Source: Pseudoxanthomonas sp.
Lineage (GTDB): Bacteria > Pseudomonadota > Gammaproteobacteria > Xanthomonadales > Xanthomonadaceae
NCBI RefSeq assembly: GCF_035999195.1
Contig: NZ_DASYGY010000004.1
Coordinates: 124,001-188,000 of the forward strand
Length of the DNA stretch: 64,000 nucleotides
Direction: 5' to 3'
In this document: piece after piece, positions 1 through 8,314 of the stretch
How positions within the stretch are numbered: the first letter of the stretch is position 1
How the letters are laid out: each line of letters begins with the position of its first letter
Notes under the pieces: generated by a model
What the model was told of the DNA's origin: nothing
The model's input: only the letters and a program-made list of their open reading frames with translations
The model's database searches: none
Position numbers and translations under genes: made by a program

Positions 1-2372
1 ATGCCGACCACGCGCGGCTGACCCAGCGCACCCATCACAGCGGCGTGGCGCTGGTCTGCGCACAGGGGCACCTCATGTCGCCGGCGTTGGCCTTCGACGG
101 TGCGGCGGTGGAACCGGGACGCGTCGAGCAGCGCTTCGTCGCGACGCTGGCACCCGGCGCGTCGGTGACGATCGAGAAGTTCGTCGCCTACGACGATGGC
201 AACGGCGCGGCGGCCGACCGCGTGGATGCCGTGCTCGCGCGCGCGTCGCGCGACGGTTTCGACGGCATCGCCACCGCGCAGGCCGCCTCGATGCAGGCGT
301 TCTGGCAGCGCGCCGGCCTGTCGGTGGACGGCGATCCGACGGCGGCACTGGCGCTGCGCTTCAATCTGTTCCACCTGCTGCAGTCGGCGGGCCGCGACGG
401 CATCACCGGCACGGCCGCCAAGGGCATCACCGGCGAGGGCTACGAAGGCCACTGCTTCTGGGACACGGAAGCCTTCGTGCTGCCGGTGATGGCGTTCACC
501 GCGCCGGACGTGGCGCGCGCCATGCTGATGTACCGCTACCGCACCCTGGATGGCGCACGCGACACCGCGCGCGCGATGAACCACCCGTGCGGCGCGCTGT
601 ATCCGTGGCGCACCATCGCCGGCCGCGAATGTTCCGCGCACTATCCCAGCGGCTCGGCGGCGTACCACATCAACGCCGCCATCGCGTACGGGATCGGGCT
701 TTATCTCGACGCCAGCGATGATCTCGACTTCCTCAGCGAGGCTGGCGCCGAGATTCTTTTCGAGACCGCGCGCATCTGGCCGCAGGCAGGCCACTTCAAT
801 CCGCGCCTCGGCGGCGCGTTCTGCATCCACGAAGTGACCGGTCCGGACGAATACACCACGCTGGTCAACAACAACTGGTACACCAACCGCATGGCGCAGC
901 GGCACCTGCAGCGCGCGGTGGACGCGTGGCACCGGCTGTCGGCCGATCGTCCCGACGCCCTGCGGGCGCTGGCCGCGCGCATCGGGCTGGACGCCGCAGA
1001 AGTCGCCCTGTGGCAGCGCGCCGCCGATGCCATGCACCTGCCGGTCGACGAGGCGCTGGGCATCCATCCTCAGGACGACGACTTCCTCGGCAAGCCGCGC
1101 TGGCCGTTCCCGAAACGCGAGGGCGCGCACCGCCCGCTGCTGCTCGACTACCACCCGCTCACGCTGTACCGCCACCAGGTCTGCAAGCAGGCTGACGTGG
1201 TGATGGCGATGGTGCTGGCCGGCGACGGAATCGACCCGGGAACGAAACGGCGCGATTTCGATTACTACGAAGCGGTCACCACCCACGACTCCACGCTGTC
1301 TGCGCCGGTGTTCGGCATCCTCGCCAGCGAAGTGGGGCAGGACGAGAAGGCGTGGCAGTACTTCGACGCCAGCCTGCGCGTGGACCTGGACGACCTGCAC
1401 GGCAACACCGACCACGGCGTGCACATGGCAGCGATGGCGGGCAGCTGGCTGGGCCTGGTACAGGGCTTCGGCGGCCTGCGCGTGGTGCGCGGCCGGCTGC
1501 AGTTCGCGCCGACGCTGCCGCGGGCGTGGAAGGGATACGGGTTCAACCTGCGCTGGCGCGGCTGCGTGTTGCGGGTGGACGTGGAGGCGCGCGGCGTGCG
1601 CTACCGGCTGGATGAGGGCGATGCGCTGGCGTTCGGCCACGCCGGCAGCGACGTGCACCTGACGCGGGGCCGCGAGGCCGTGCTGCCGCTGGCCGTGCCG
1701 GCGCCGCCCAAGGCGATGTTCCCGCGTGCGTGCGACGCACTGATCTTCGACCTGGACGGTGTGCTGACCGACACCGCGCATACGCACTACCGCGCGTGGA
1801 AGCGGCTGGCCGACGACATCGGCGTGCCGTTCGACCTGCAGGTCAACGAGCGGTTGAAGGGCGTGGACCGGATGGCGTCGCTGGAGATCATCCTGGAGCG
1901 CGCGTCGCGCACGTATTCCGCCGACGAGAAGCGCGCGCTGGCCGACACCAAGAACGGCTACTACGTGCAGGAGATCGCCAGCGTCGGTCCGCAGGACCTG
2001 TTCGATGGCGTGCGTGAGGTGCTGGAGGCCGCGCGTGCGGCCGGGCTGAAGCTGGGCCTGGCCTCGGCCAGCCGCAATGCGCCGGCGCTGCTGGACAAGC
2101 TGGGCATCGCAGACCGTTTCGACTACATCGCTAACGCCGGCCGGATCGTGCGCGCCAAGCCCGACCCGGCCATCTTCCTGGATGTCGCGGCAGCACTCGG
2201 CGTGCCCGCACACCGCTGCATCGGCGTGGAAGACGCCGCCGCCGGCATCGAAGCCATCCATGCCGCCGGCATGGCCGCCGTGGGCATCGGCGATGCGCGC
2301 GCGTTGCGCCATGCCGACGCCGTGATACCCCGCATCGCCGAGTTCGACCTGAGGACGTTCGTTTCGCCTTGA
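1..2372 (+). CDS. GH65 disaccharide phosphorylase fused to beta-phosphoglucomutase (5' partial)
   Basis: The frame is open to the left edge, so the N-terminus lies outside the window. The first part matches glycoside hydrolase family 65 (maltose/trehalose/kojibiose/nigerose phosphorylases): FWDTEAF, then HEVTGPDEY with the presumed general-acid Glu at codon 849-851, and a TTHDSTLS loop that in the family binds phosphate. From about nt 1716 a second domain begins with the HAD motif FDLDGVLTDT, typical of beta-phosphoglucomutase, and continues with GLASASRN and GVEDAAAGIEA. One polypeptide would therefore release beta-glucose 1-phosphate from an alpha-glucoside and isomerise it to glucose 6-phosphate. 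No signal peptide is visible in this part. A TonB receptor follows 73 bp downstream, suggesting joint transcription. The substrate cannot be told from the sequence. Confidence 0.9.
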   Translation, partial: ADHARLTQRTHHSGVALVCAQGHLMSPALAFDGAAVEPGRVEQRFVATLAPGASVTIEKFVAYDDGNGAAADRVDAVLARASRDGFDGIATAQAASMQAFWQRAGLSVDGDPTAALALRFNLFHLLQSAGRDGITGTAAKGITGEGYEGHCFWDTEAFVLPVMAFTAPDVARAMLMYRYRTLDGARDTARAMNHPCGALYPWRTIAGRECSAHYPSGSAAYHINAAIAYGIGLYLDASDDLDFLSEAGAEILFETARIWPQAGHFNPRLGGAFCIHEVTGPDEYTTLVNNNWYTNRMAQRHLQRAVDAWHRLSADRPDALRALAARIGLDAAEVALWQRAADAMHLPVDEALGIHPQDDDFLGKPRWPFPKREGAHRPLLLDYHPLTLYRHQVCKQADVVMAMVLAGDGIDPGTKRRDFDYYEAVTTHDSTLSAPVFGILASEVGQDEKAWQYFDASLRVDLDDLHGNTDHGVHMAAMAGSWLGLVQGFGGLRVVRGRLQFAPTLPRAWKGYGFNLRWRGCVLRVDVEARGVRYRLDEGDALAFGHAGSDVHLTRGREAVLPLAVPAPPKAMFPRACDALIFDLDGVLTDTAHTHYRAWKRLADDIGVPFDLQVNERLKGVDRMASLEIILERASRTYSADEKRALADTKNGYYVQEIASVGPQDLFDGVREVLEAARAAGLKLGLASASRNAPALLDKLGIADRFDYIANAGRIVRAKPDPAIFLDVAAALGVPAHRCIGVEDAAAGIEAIHAAGMAAVGIGDARALRHADAVIPRIAEFDLRTFVSP

Positions 2373-2445
2373 CCGCACGCGGCCACAGAAGCCGCGGCGG
2401 CAGCCTGTCACTACAACAACAACGCATTACGTGGAGGGAGAGACC

Positions 2446-4848
2446 ATGCAACACACCAAGCACCCGATGCGCTACGCCCTGTCGGCCGCCATTGCGCTGG
2501 CCCTGGCGCCGACGCTGGCATCCGCACAGGAGGCGGCGCCGGCCGCCGCCAACGATGATGCGACCACGCTGGACGCGGTGGTCGTCAGCGGCACGGCCAA
2601 GTTCAAGGGCCTGCGCAAGCGCGACGCCAGCTTCTCGATCAGCACGGCCACGCCGGAGCAGATCCAGGAAACCGCGCCCACCAGCACCGCCGACCTGCTG
2701 AAGATCGTGCCGGGCGTGTGGGCGGAGGCCAGCGGCGGCGGTACCGGCGCCAACGTCTTCGTCCGCGGCATGCCCTCCGAGGGCGATGCGCCGTTCTTCA
2801 CCCTGCAGCTGGACGGCTCGCCGATCTTCCCGCCGCCGACGCTGTCGTTCCTCGAGAACACCACGCTGTTCCGCATCGATGACACCATCGCGCGCGTCGA
2901 AGGCCTGCGCGGTGGTCCCAGTCCGATCTATTCCAACGGCCAGCCCGGCGTCACCGTCAACTTCATCCAGAAGAAGGGCGAGGACACGCCCGAAGGCCTG
3001 GTGCGCATGACGCTGGGCACCGACAGCCTGCGCCGGGTCGACTTCTACAGCGGCGGCCCGCTGAGCGCGGACAGCGGCTGGTACTACAGCGTGGGTGGCT
3101 TCTACCGCGAGACCGACGGCGTGCGCCAGACCGGCTTCCCGGTGGAGAAGGGTGGGCAGCTGAGCGCCACGCTGACCAAGCGCTGGGCCGAAGGCGAGTT
3201 CAACCTCTACGCGCGCCACACCGACGACAAGAACACCTTCTATACGGCGGTGCCGCTGGTCTCGCGCAACAACGGCCAGGACATCTCCAGCTTCCCCGGC
3301 CTGGACGCCACCACCGGCACGCTGGTCGGCGACGACTTCCGCCGGGTGACGCTGCCGACCGGCGTGGGCAACCAGACGATGACGCGCGACCTGGCCGATG
3401 GCCGCGGCGTGGACATCGACGTGTTCGGTGGTTCGCTGGACTGGTACGTCGGCAACTGGACGATCAGCGACAAGTTCAACTACCTCAAGGGCGATGCGCC
3501 GACCTATGCGCTGTTCACCGGCGCCAACCCGCAGACGCTGTCCTCGTTCATCACCGATACCTACGGTGCGGGCGTGACCGGCACCGGCAGTTTCGTCAAC
3601 GGCGGCGGTACGGTCGATCCCAACCAGCAGGTGCTGACCGCGGGCTTCTGGGTGGTGGACAAGGAAATCAGTTCGTTCACCAACGACCTGCGCTTCAGCG
3701 TCGACCTGACCGAGCGCAATTCGCTGACGTTCGGCGTGTACTACGCCGACTACTCGTCGAAGGACCGCTGGTGGCTGGGCAACAACATGCTGCTGACGGC
3801 GCAGGACAACGCACGCCGGGTGAACCTGGCGCTGTCCGATGGCCGCGTTGCCACGCGCGACGGCTTCGTCGGCACCGCGTTCTACAACATCCGCGGCGAC
3901 TACGATGGACAGAACACCGCCTTCTTCATCGCCGACGAATGGACCGTCAACGACCGCGTCCGCCTGGATGCCGGCGTGCGCTACGAGCGGCAGGAGATCA
4001 ACGGCACGGTGTGGGATCCGGTGACGCGCGACCTGGATGGCGACCCGAACACCCTGTACGACAACACCACCTCGGTCTCCACCACGCCTCGCAGCATCGA
4101 CCAGAACGACAGCGACGTGTCGTGGACGGCGGGCCTGAACTACACGCTCAATGACAGCGTCAGCCTGTTCGGCCGGGTCAACTCGGGCTTCACCTTCCCG
4201 CAGTTCGACAACCTGCGCGATGGCGCCAACAACAAGACCGAGATCGACCAGTACGAGCTGGGCCTGAAGGCCGGCGGCGAGACGTACGAGATGTACCTGA
4301 CCGCGTTCTACAACGATTTCACCGGCCTGCGCTACCAGGCGTTCGACAACAACGGCAACAACGTCGTGATCATCGGCGATTCGAAGGCGCGTGGCCTGGA
4401 GTTCGAGGGCGCGTGGCGACCGGTGGGCGGTTTCGAGCTGGCGTGGAATGCGACCTGGCTGCGCGCCAAGTACGGCGACTTCTCCACGTTCGACGGCAAC
4501 CAGGTGGTGCGCCAGCCGAAGTTCCGCGCGCGACTGACGCCGAGCTACTACTGGTCGATGCCGTGGGGCGACCTGAAGGTGTTCACCACCTACACGCACG
4601 TGGGCGATCGCTATTCCGATCCCGCCAACGGCCAGGTGCTGCCCGAGTACGACACTTGGGACATCGGCGCCAGCGCGCACGTGGGCGACCACTGGGAGTT
4701 CACCTTCTCGGGCCGCAACGTGACCGACGAGATCGCGTTGACCGAAGGCAATGCGCGCGTGCTGGGCAATGCGACCAGTGGCGGCGTGTTCATGGGACGG
4801 CCGCTGGAAGGCACGTCGTACCAGGCCTCCGTCGCCTACCGCTGGTGA
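2446..4848 (+). CDS. TonB-dependent outer-membrane receptor
   Basis: 800 residues. An ATG follows GGAGGGAGAG at a good distance; an in-frame GTG 15 bp upstream is less likely because it lies ahead of that ribosome-binding site. The N-terminus is a signal peptide (hydrophobic AALALAPTLASA, cleavage near AQ-EAAP), followed by a TonB-box-like DAVVVSG, a plug domain (about residues 50-165: LLKIVPGVW, VFVRGMPSEG, VEGLRGGPSPIYSNG) and a long barrel ending in aromatic YRW. Such receptors import substrates across the outer membrane using TonB-ExbBD energy. Its place between a GH65 phosphorylase and an MFS carrier suggests an oligosaccharide ligand rather than iron, as in the carbohydrate-utilisation loci known from Xanthomonas; this is inference from context. 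Confidence 0.92.
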   Translation: MQHTKHPMRYALSAAIALALAPTLASAQEAAPAAANDDATTLDAVVVSGTAKFKGLRKRDASFSISTATPEQIQETAPTSTADLLKIVPGVWAEASGGGTGANVFVRGMPSEGDAPFFTLQLDGSPIFPPPTLSFLENTTLFRIDDTIARVEGLRGGPSPIYSNGQPGVTVNFIQKKGEDTPEGLVRMTLGTDSLRRVDFYSGGPLSADSGWYYSVGGFYRETDGVRQTGFPVEKGGQLSATLTKRWAEGEFNLYARHTDDKNTFYTAVPLVSRNNGQDISSFPGLDATTGTLVGDDFRRVTLPTGVGNQTMTRDLADGRGVDIDVFGGSLDWYVGNWTISDKFNYLKGDAPTYALFTGANPQTLSSFITDTYGAGVTGTGSFVNGGGTVDPNQQVLTAGFWVVDKEISSFTNDLRFSVDLTERNSLTFGVYYADYSSKDRWWLGNNMLLTAQDNARRVNLALSDGRVATRDGFVGTAFYNIRGDYDGQNTAFFIADEWTVNDRVRLDAGVRYERQEINGTVWDPVTRDLDGDPNTLYDNTTSVSTTPRSIDQNDSDVSWTAGLNYTLNDSVSLFGRVNSGFTFPQFDNLRDGANNKTEIDQYELGLKAGGETYEMYLTAFYNDFTGLRYQAFDNNGNNVVIIGDSKARGLEFEGAWRPVGGFELAWNATWLRAKYGDFSTFDGNQVVRQPKFRARLTPSYYWSMPWGDLKVFTTYTHVGDRYSDPANGQVLPEYDTWDIGASAHVGDHWEFTFSGRNVTDEIALTEGNARVLGNATSGGVFMGRPLEGTSYQASVAYRW

Positions 4849-4854
4849 CGTACC

Positions 4855-4878
4855 GCGGCCCGCGTTCGCGCGGGCCGC
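4855..4878 (+). terminator. Strong hairpin with TTCG loop after the TonB receptor gene
   Basis: Perfect 10-bp arms GCGGCCCGCG and CGCGGGCCGC enclose a TTCG tetraloop 6 nt after the stop codon. There is no long T-run (CTTCC follows), so it may end transcription only partly or protect the 3' end. Confidence 0.5.
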
Positions 4879-4988
4879 CTTCCGCCGCCGCATGGTCTCT
4901 CCAGGTGCGGTGGCGGATATCCTCTTAGCACCGGGCGTTGCGCGGCGGGGCCGCGCCGACGCCGCGCACGACCCGACCGGTACCGCCC

Positions 4989-6230
4989 ATGACGCGCACC
5001 CGCATGATCCTGGCGATGATCCTGACCTACATGATCTTCGCCATGCTGTTGAACTCCGTGGGCACGGTGATCCTGCAGTCCATCCAGGGCTTCGGCATCA
5101 GCAAGGCCGATGCCAGCCTGCTGGAAGCGTTCAAGGACCTGCCCATCGCCATCACGTCGTTCCTGGTGGCGTCGTTCCTGCCGCGGCTGGGCTACCGCCG
5201 GGCGATGATGCTCGGCCTGCTGCTGGTCGCCGCCGCCTGCGTCGCCATGCCGCTGCTGCAGGCGTTCTGGGCGACCAAGCTGCTGTTCGCCACGGTCGGC
5301 GTGGCGTTCGCACTGGTGAAGGTGTCGGTGTATTCCAGCATCGGCCTGCTGACCGGGGACGCGAAGGCGCATGCGGCGCTGACCAGCACGGTGGAGGGCT
5401 GGTTCATGGTCGGCATCCTGGGCAGCGCCTGGCTGTTCGCCGCCTTCATCAATGCCGACGTGCCGGGCGATCCGGTCTGGCTGGACGTCTACTGGGTGCT
5501 GGCGGCGCTGTGCGTCGCGGTGATCGTGCTGCTGGCGACCTGCACGCTGGACGAGCGCGCGGCGCAGGATGGCCATGCGGCAGGCGAATCCTTCATCGAC
5601 ATGTTCCGCCTGCTGGCGCTGACGCTGGTGGTGGTGTTCCTCGTGTCGGCGTTCCTCTACGTGCTGATGGAACAGGCCATCAACACCTGGCTGCCCACGT
5701 TCAACCGCGAGATCCTGCACCTGCCCACCACCCTCAGCGTGCAGGCGGCCAGCATCTTCGCCGGTTCGCTGGCGCTGGGACGACTGGGCGGTGGCGTGCT
5801 GCTGCGACGGATTCCCTGGTTCTGGCTGCTCTCGGCCTGCGTACTGGCGATGGCGGTGCTGGTGCTGCTGGCGTTGCCGCTGGCCGCCGACGTGCAGGCG
5901 CGCGACGGCATGACCTGGTGGAACGCGCCGGCGGCCGCCTATGTCTTCCCGATGATCGGCCTGCTGATGGCGCCGATCTATCCGGCGATCAACTCCGTGG
6001 TGCTCAGCGCGCTGCCGAAGTCGCGGCATGCGGCGATGACGGGATTGATCGTGGTGTTCTCCGCACTGGGCGGCACCACCGGTTCGTACGTGACCGGCCA
6101 ACTGTTCGCGCACTTCGACGGATCGCGGGCCTTCTACCTGCTGCTGGTGCCGATGGCGATGCTGCTGGTGTCGATGGCGCTGCTGCAGCGCGCGGTGTCG
6201 AAGCGGCAGGGCGGTCCGCAACCGGCATGA
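4989..6230 (+). CDS. MFS transporter, probable sugar permease
   Basis: 413 residues with about 12 hydrophobic segments. I take the ATG reading MTRTRMILAM; longer in-frame starts lack hydrophobic or conserved sequence and overlap the hairpin-rich leader. The middle contains the usual basic loop after helix 2 (PRLGYRRAMM) and a cytoplasmic loop around residue 200. As a major facilitator it would carry a small solute across the inner membrane by ion coupling. Its position behind a TonB receptor and a GH65 phosphorylase suggests a disaccharide or related sugar, but no motif fixes the substrate. A strong hairpin separates it from the receptor gene, so it may have its own promoter or be expressed at a lower level. 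Confidence 0.85.
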   Translation: MTRTRMILAMILTYMIFAMLLNSVGTVILQSIQGFGISKADASLLEAFKDLPIAITSFLVASFLPRLGYRRAMMLGLLLVAAACVAMPLLQAFWATKLLFATVGVAFALVKVSVYSSIGLLTGDAKAHAALTSTVEGWFMVGILGSAWLFAAFINADVPGDPVWLDVYWVLAALCVAVIVLLATCTLDERAAQDGHAAGESFIDMFRLLALTLVVVFLVSAFLYVLMEQAINTWLPTFNREILHLPTTLSVQAASIFAGSLALGRLGGGVLLRRIPWFWLLSACVLAMAVLVLLALPLAADVQARDGMTWWNAPAAAYVFPMIGLLMAPIYPAINSVVLSALPKSRHAAMTGLIVVFSALGGTTGSYVTGQLFAHFDGSRAFYLLLVPMAMLLVSMALLQRAVSKRQGGPQPA

Positions 6231-6302
6231 CGCGCCGGCGTTGACGCCTCGCGACGCGGGCGTGGCGTATCGTGCCGCCTCCCGACCTGCACGAGACGAT
6301 CC

Positions 6303-6761
6303 ATGAACGCGACCGGCGTGGCCCTGGCCCTCTTCATCGGCATGCTGTTGCCGCTGCAGGCGTTGATCAATGCATCGCTGGGTCGGCAGAGCTTCGGGCC
6401 GCTGTTCGCCTCGCTGTCCTCCTTCCTGGTGGGCACGGGCGTGCTGCTGGCGTGGTGGCTGCTGACGAAGCCGGTGTTCGTTCCCGCCGCGTTGGCCAAG
6501 GTGCCGTGGTGGGCATGGACCGGTGGCGTGATCGGCGCGGTGTTCGTCGCGTCCGCCACGCTGCTGGTGCCGCGGCTCGGCGCGGCGTCGCTGATCTGCC
6601 TGGTGGTGGCCGGGCAGCTGGTGGGCTCGGTGGTGCTGGACCACTTCGGCGTGCTGCACGCGCGGCAGCCGGTGGACGCGCTGCGCGTGGTCGGCCTGCT
6701 GATGGTCGTGGCAGGTGCGCTGCTGGTGGTGAAGCCCTGGCAGCCGGCGGCAGGCGCGTGA
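6303..6761 (+). CDS. YdcZ/DUF606-type DMT-superfamily membrane protein
   Basis: 152 residues, five hydrophobic segments. The opening MNATGVALALFIGMLLPLQA, the Asn/Ser-Gly segment INASLGRQSFGPLFASLSSF and the later GAASLICLVVAGQLVGSVVLD match the YdcZ (DUF606) half-size members of the drug/metabolite transporter superfamily. Such proteins probably act as dimers in the inner membrane; their substrates are mostly unknown. The stop codon overlaps the GTG start of the next gene (GTGA), so the two are probably translationally coupled although their functions appear unrelated. Confidence 0.8.
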   Translation: MNATGVALALFIGMLLPLQALINASLGRQSFGPLFASLSSFLVGTGVLLAWWLLTKPVFVPAALAKVPWWAWTGGVIGAVFVASATLLVPRLGAASLICLVVAGQLVGSVVLDHFGVLHARQPVDALRVVGLLMVVAGALLVVKPWQPAAGA

Positions 6762-7321
6762 GCGGAGGCGACGTACTGACCGGGCTGCCACCGGTGGTGG
6801 CCCCCGACTGTCGCGTGCTGGTGCTGGGATCGATGCCCGGCGTTGCGTCACTGCAAGCCGCGCGCTACTACGCCCATCCGCGCAACCGGTTCTGGCCGGT
6901 GATGGCGGAGTTGGCGCACCTGGTGCCCGATGCGTCCTATGCCGACCGCCTGGCGGCACTGCAGCGGGCGGGCATCGGGCTGTGGGACGTGATCGGCCAA
7001 TGCCGCCGCAGCGGCAGCCTGGACAGCGCCATCGTCCGCGGCAGCGAACGGGCGAATCCCATCGCCGACCTCGCGCGGGGGCTGGACGGCCTGTGCGGCA
7101 TCGCACTCAACGGCGGGACCGCGGCGACGATGTTCAAGCGGCATGTGGCGCCGCAGCTGGACGAGGGCCTGCGGCATCGCGTGCGCATCATCGCGCTGCC
7201 CTCGACCAGCCCGGCGCACGCGGCGATGGATCTGGCGCGGCTGCGCGAGGCCTGGGGCGTGCTGCGGCCGCTGCTGCCGGCGTCAGCCGTGCGCGGTTCG
7301 CGCGGACGGACGCAGCCGTAG
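6758..7321 (+). CDS. DNA-deoxyinosine glycosylase, Mug/TDG-like uracil-DNA glycosylase superfamily
   Basis: 187 residues from a GTG that overlaps the upstream TGA by 4 nt. Residues 24-28 GSMPG followed by YYAHPRNRFWP (37-47) form the active-site signature of the Mug/TDG superfamily branch annotated as DNA-deoxyinosine glycosylase; LPSTSPAHA near residue 155 is the second conserved motif. The enzyme would excise deaminated bases (hypoxanthine, possibly uracil in mismatches) for base-excision repair in the cytoplasm. Its 3' end overlaps the convergent TspO-like gene by 39 bp. The start is chosen because of the coupling and because upstream in-frame residues are the shadow of the membrane gene. 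Confidence 0.85.
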   Translation: MSGGDVLTGLPPVVAPDCRVLVLGSMPGVASLQAARYYAHPRNRFWPVMAELAHLVPDASYADRLAALQRAGIGLWDVIGQCRRSGSLDSAIVRGSERANPIADLARGLDGLCGIALNGGTAATMFKRHVAPQLDEGLRHRVRIIALPSTSPAHAAMDLARLREAWGVLRPLLPASAVRGSRGRTQP

Positions 7322-8041
7322 CCAGAGGGTCTGCGCCGCCAGCACTACCGCCACCGCCACGGCGACCAGCGCGGCGGTGTCGCTGCCGGACAGCGTCGAG
7401 TCGCTCTGCTTGAGGTAGACCGCCGCCAGCGCCCACAGCGCCGCCGCCACGAACGGCAGGTTGCCGCGCATGCGCCGGTTCGCCCACAGCAGCAGGGCGG
7501 CGGCCGCGGCGAACAGCACCAGCGTCCACGGCAGCATCGCGTCGGTCGGGAGCAGCCGGTAGGCGACGATGACCTGTGCGGTGTTGAGGAACGCCGCCAG
7601 CGACAGCCAGCCGGCGTGCAGCGACAGCGGCGCCCACGCCCATACGGTGAGACCGGGGGTGCCGTCGCGCGCGGCCGACAGTGTCAGCGCACAGGCCAGC
7701 AGGCACGCCAGCGCTGCCCAGATGATCAGCAGCGCCAGCCAGAACAGCTGCATCGAGAAGACCGGCATCCACACCGCGGTCAGCGCGAACCCGGCCGCCG
7801 CCCAGGGACGCACGCGCGCCACGACCGGCGCCGCCGCGTGCCGCGAGAACGCCTGCCAGGCACCGAATGCCACGTCCCACAGGAAGATCAGGCCCCAGAT
7901 GGCGAACGCGTAGCCCGCCGCCACGATCAGCGTGGGGTACTGGTCGGAAATGGCGCCGTTGGTGGGGCCGAAGGCGCCCCGCTGCGAAAACCAGGAAACG
8001 AGCGGCATGGCGAGGGACAGCAGCAAAACGAGCCAACGCAT
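7283..8041 (-). CDS. TspO/MBR-related tryptophan-rich membrane protein
   Basis: 252 residues starting at an ATG preceded by AAGGAG. There are six or seven hydrophobic segments, many Trp residues, and the opening region with SDQYPTLIVAAGYAFAIWG followed by LIFLWDVAFGAWQAF, which resembles long tryptophan-rich sensory protein homologues. Classical TspO is about 160 residues with five helices, so this is a longer relative or a distant family. TspO proteins bind porphyrins or sterol-like ligands in membranes; no function can be assigned here. It stands alone, convergent with the glycosylase gene. Confidence 0.6.
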   Translation of the reverse strand: MRWLVLLLSLAMPLVSWFSQRGAFGPTNGAISDQYPTLIVAAGYAFAIWGLIFLWDVAFGAWQAFSRHAAAPVVARVRPWAAAGFALTAVWMPVFSMQLFWLALLIIWAALACLLACALTLSAARDGTPGLTVWAWAPLSLHAGWLSLAAFLNTAQVIVAYRLLPTDAMLPWTLVLFAAAAALLLWANRRMRGNLPFVAAALWALAAVYLKQSDSTLSGSDTAALVAVAVAVVLAAQTLWLRLRPSARTAHG

Positions 8042-8248
8042 GGGAATCTCCTTGACCGGATGGGGCGGGATGCTGCCGGCAGGGCCGTGAACACCGCATC
8101 CACATACGCGGCCGGACGCGTGGCGGATGAAACATGCGGTCCCGTATCGCAGGCGTCCGCTCACGTCGGGGCCGACCAAAGCGATACCAATGCGTCGCAC
8201 GACGCCTGCAATGTCCCGTCGTGGACATCAATTGGCGACAACGAACGG

Positions 8249-8277
8249 TTGGCGCATCGCGCCGCTGCGGACACAAT
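8249..8277 (+). promoter_or_regulatory. Possible aceF promoter
   Basis: TTGGCG (8249-8254), a 17-bp spacer and CACAAT (8272-8277) lie 38 bp before the aceF ATG. The match to sigma-70 is moderate; no mapped start is available. Confidence 0.35.
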
Positions 8278-8314
8278 AGGGGTTCCCTCTTCACGCACGC
8301 ACCGGAGTAACGCC

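Noticed and set aside
2131..4893. A 920-codon minus-strand open frame over the TonB receptor gene
   Set aside because: Antisense shadow: no domain, very Arg/Ala/Val-rich, while the plus frame has a signal peptide, plug and barrel.
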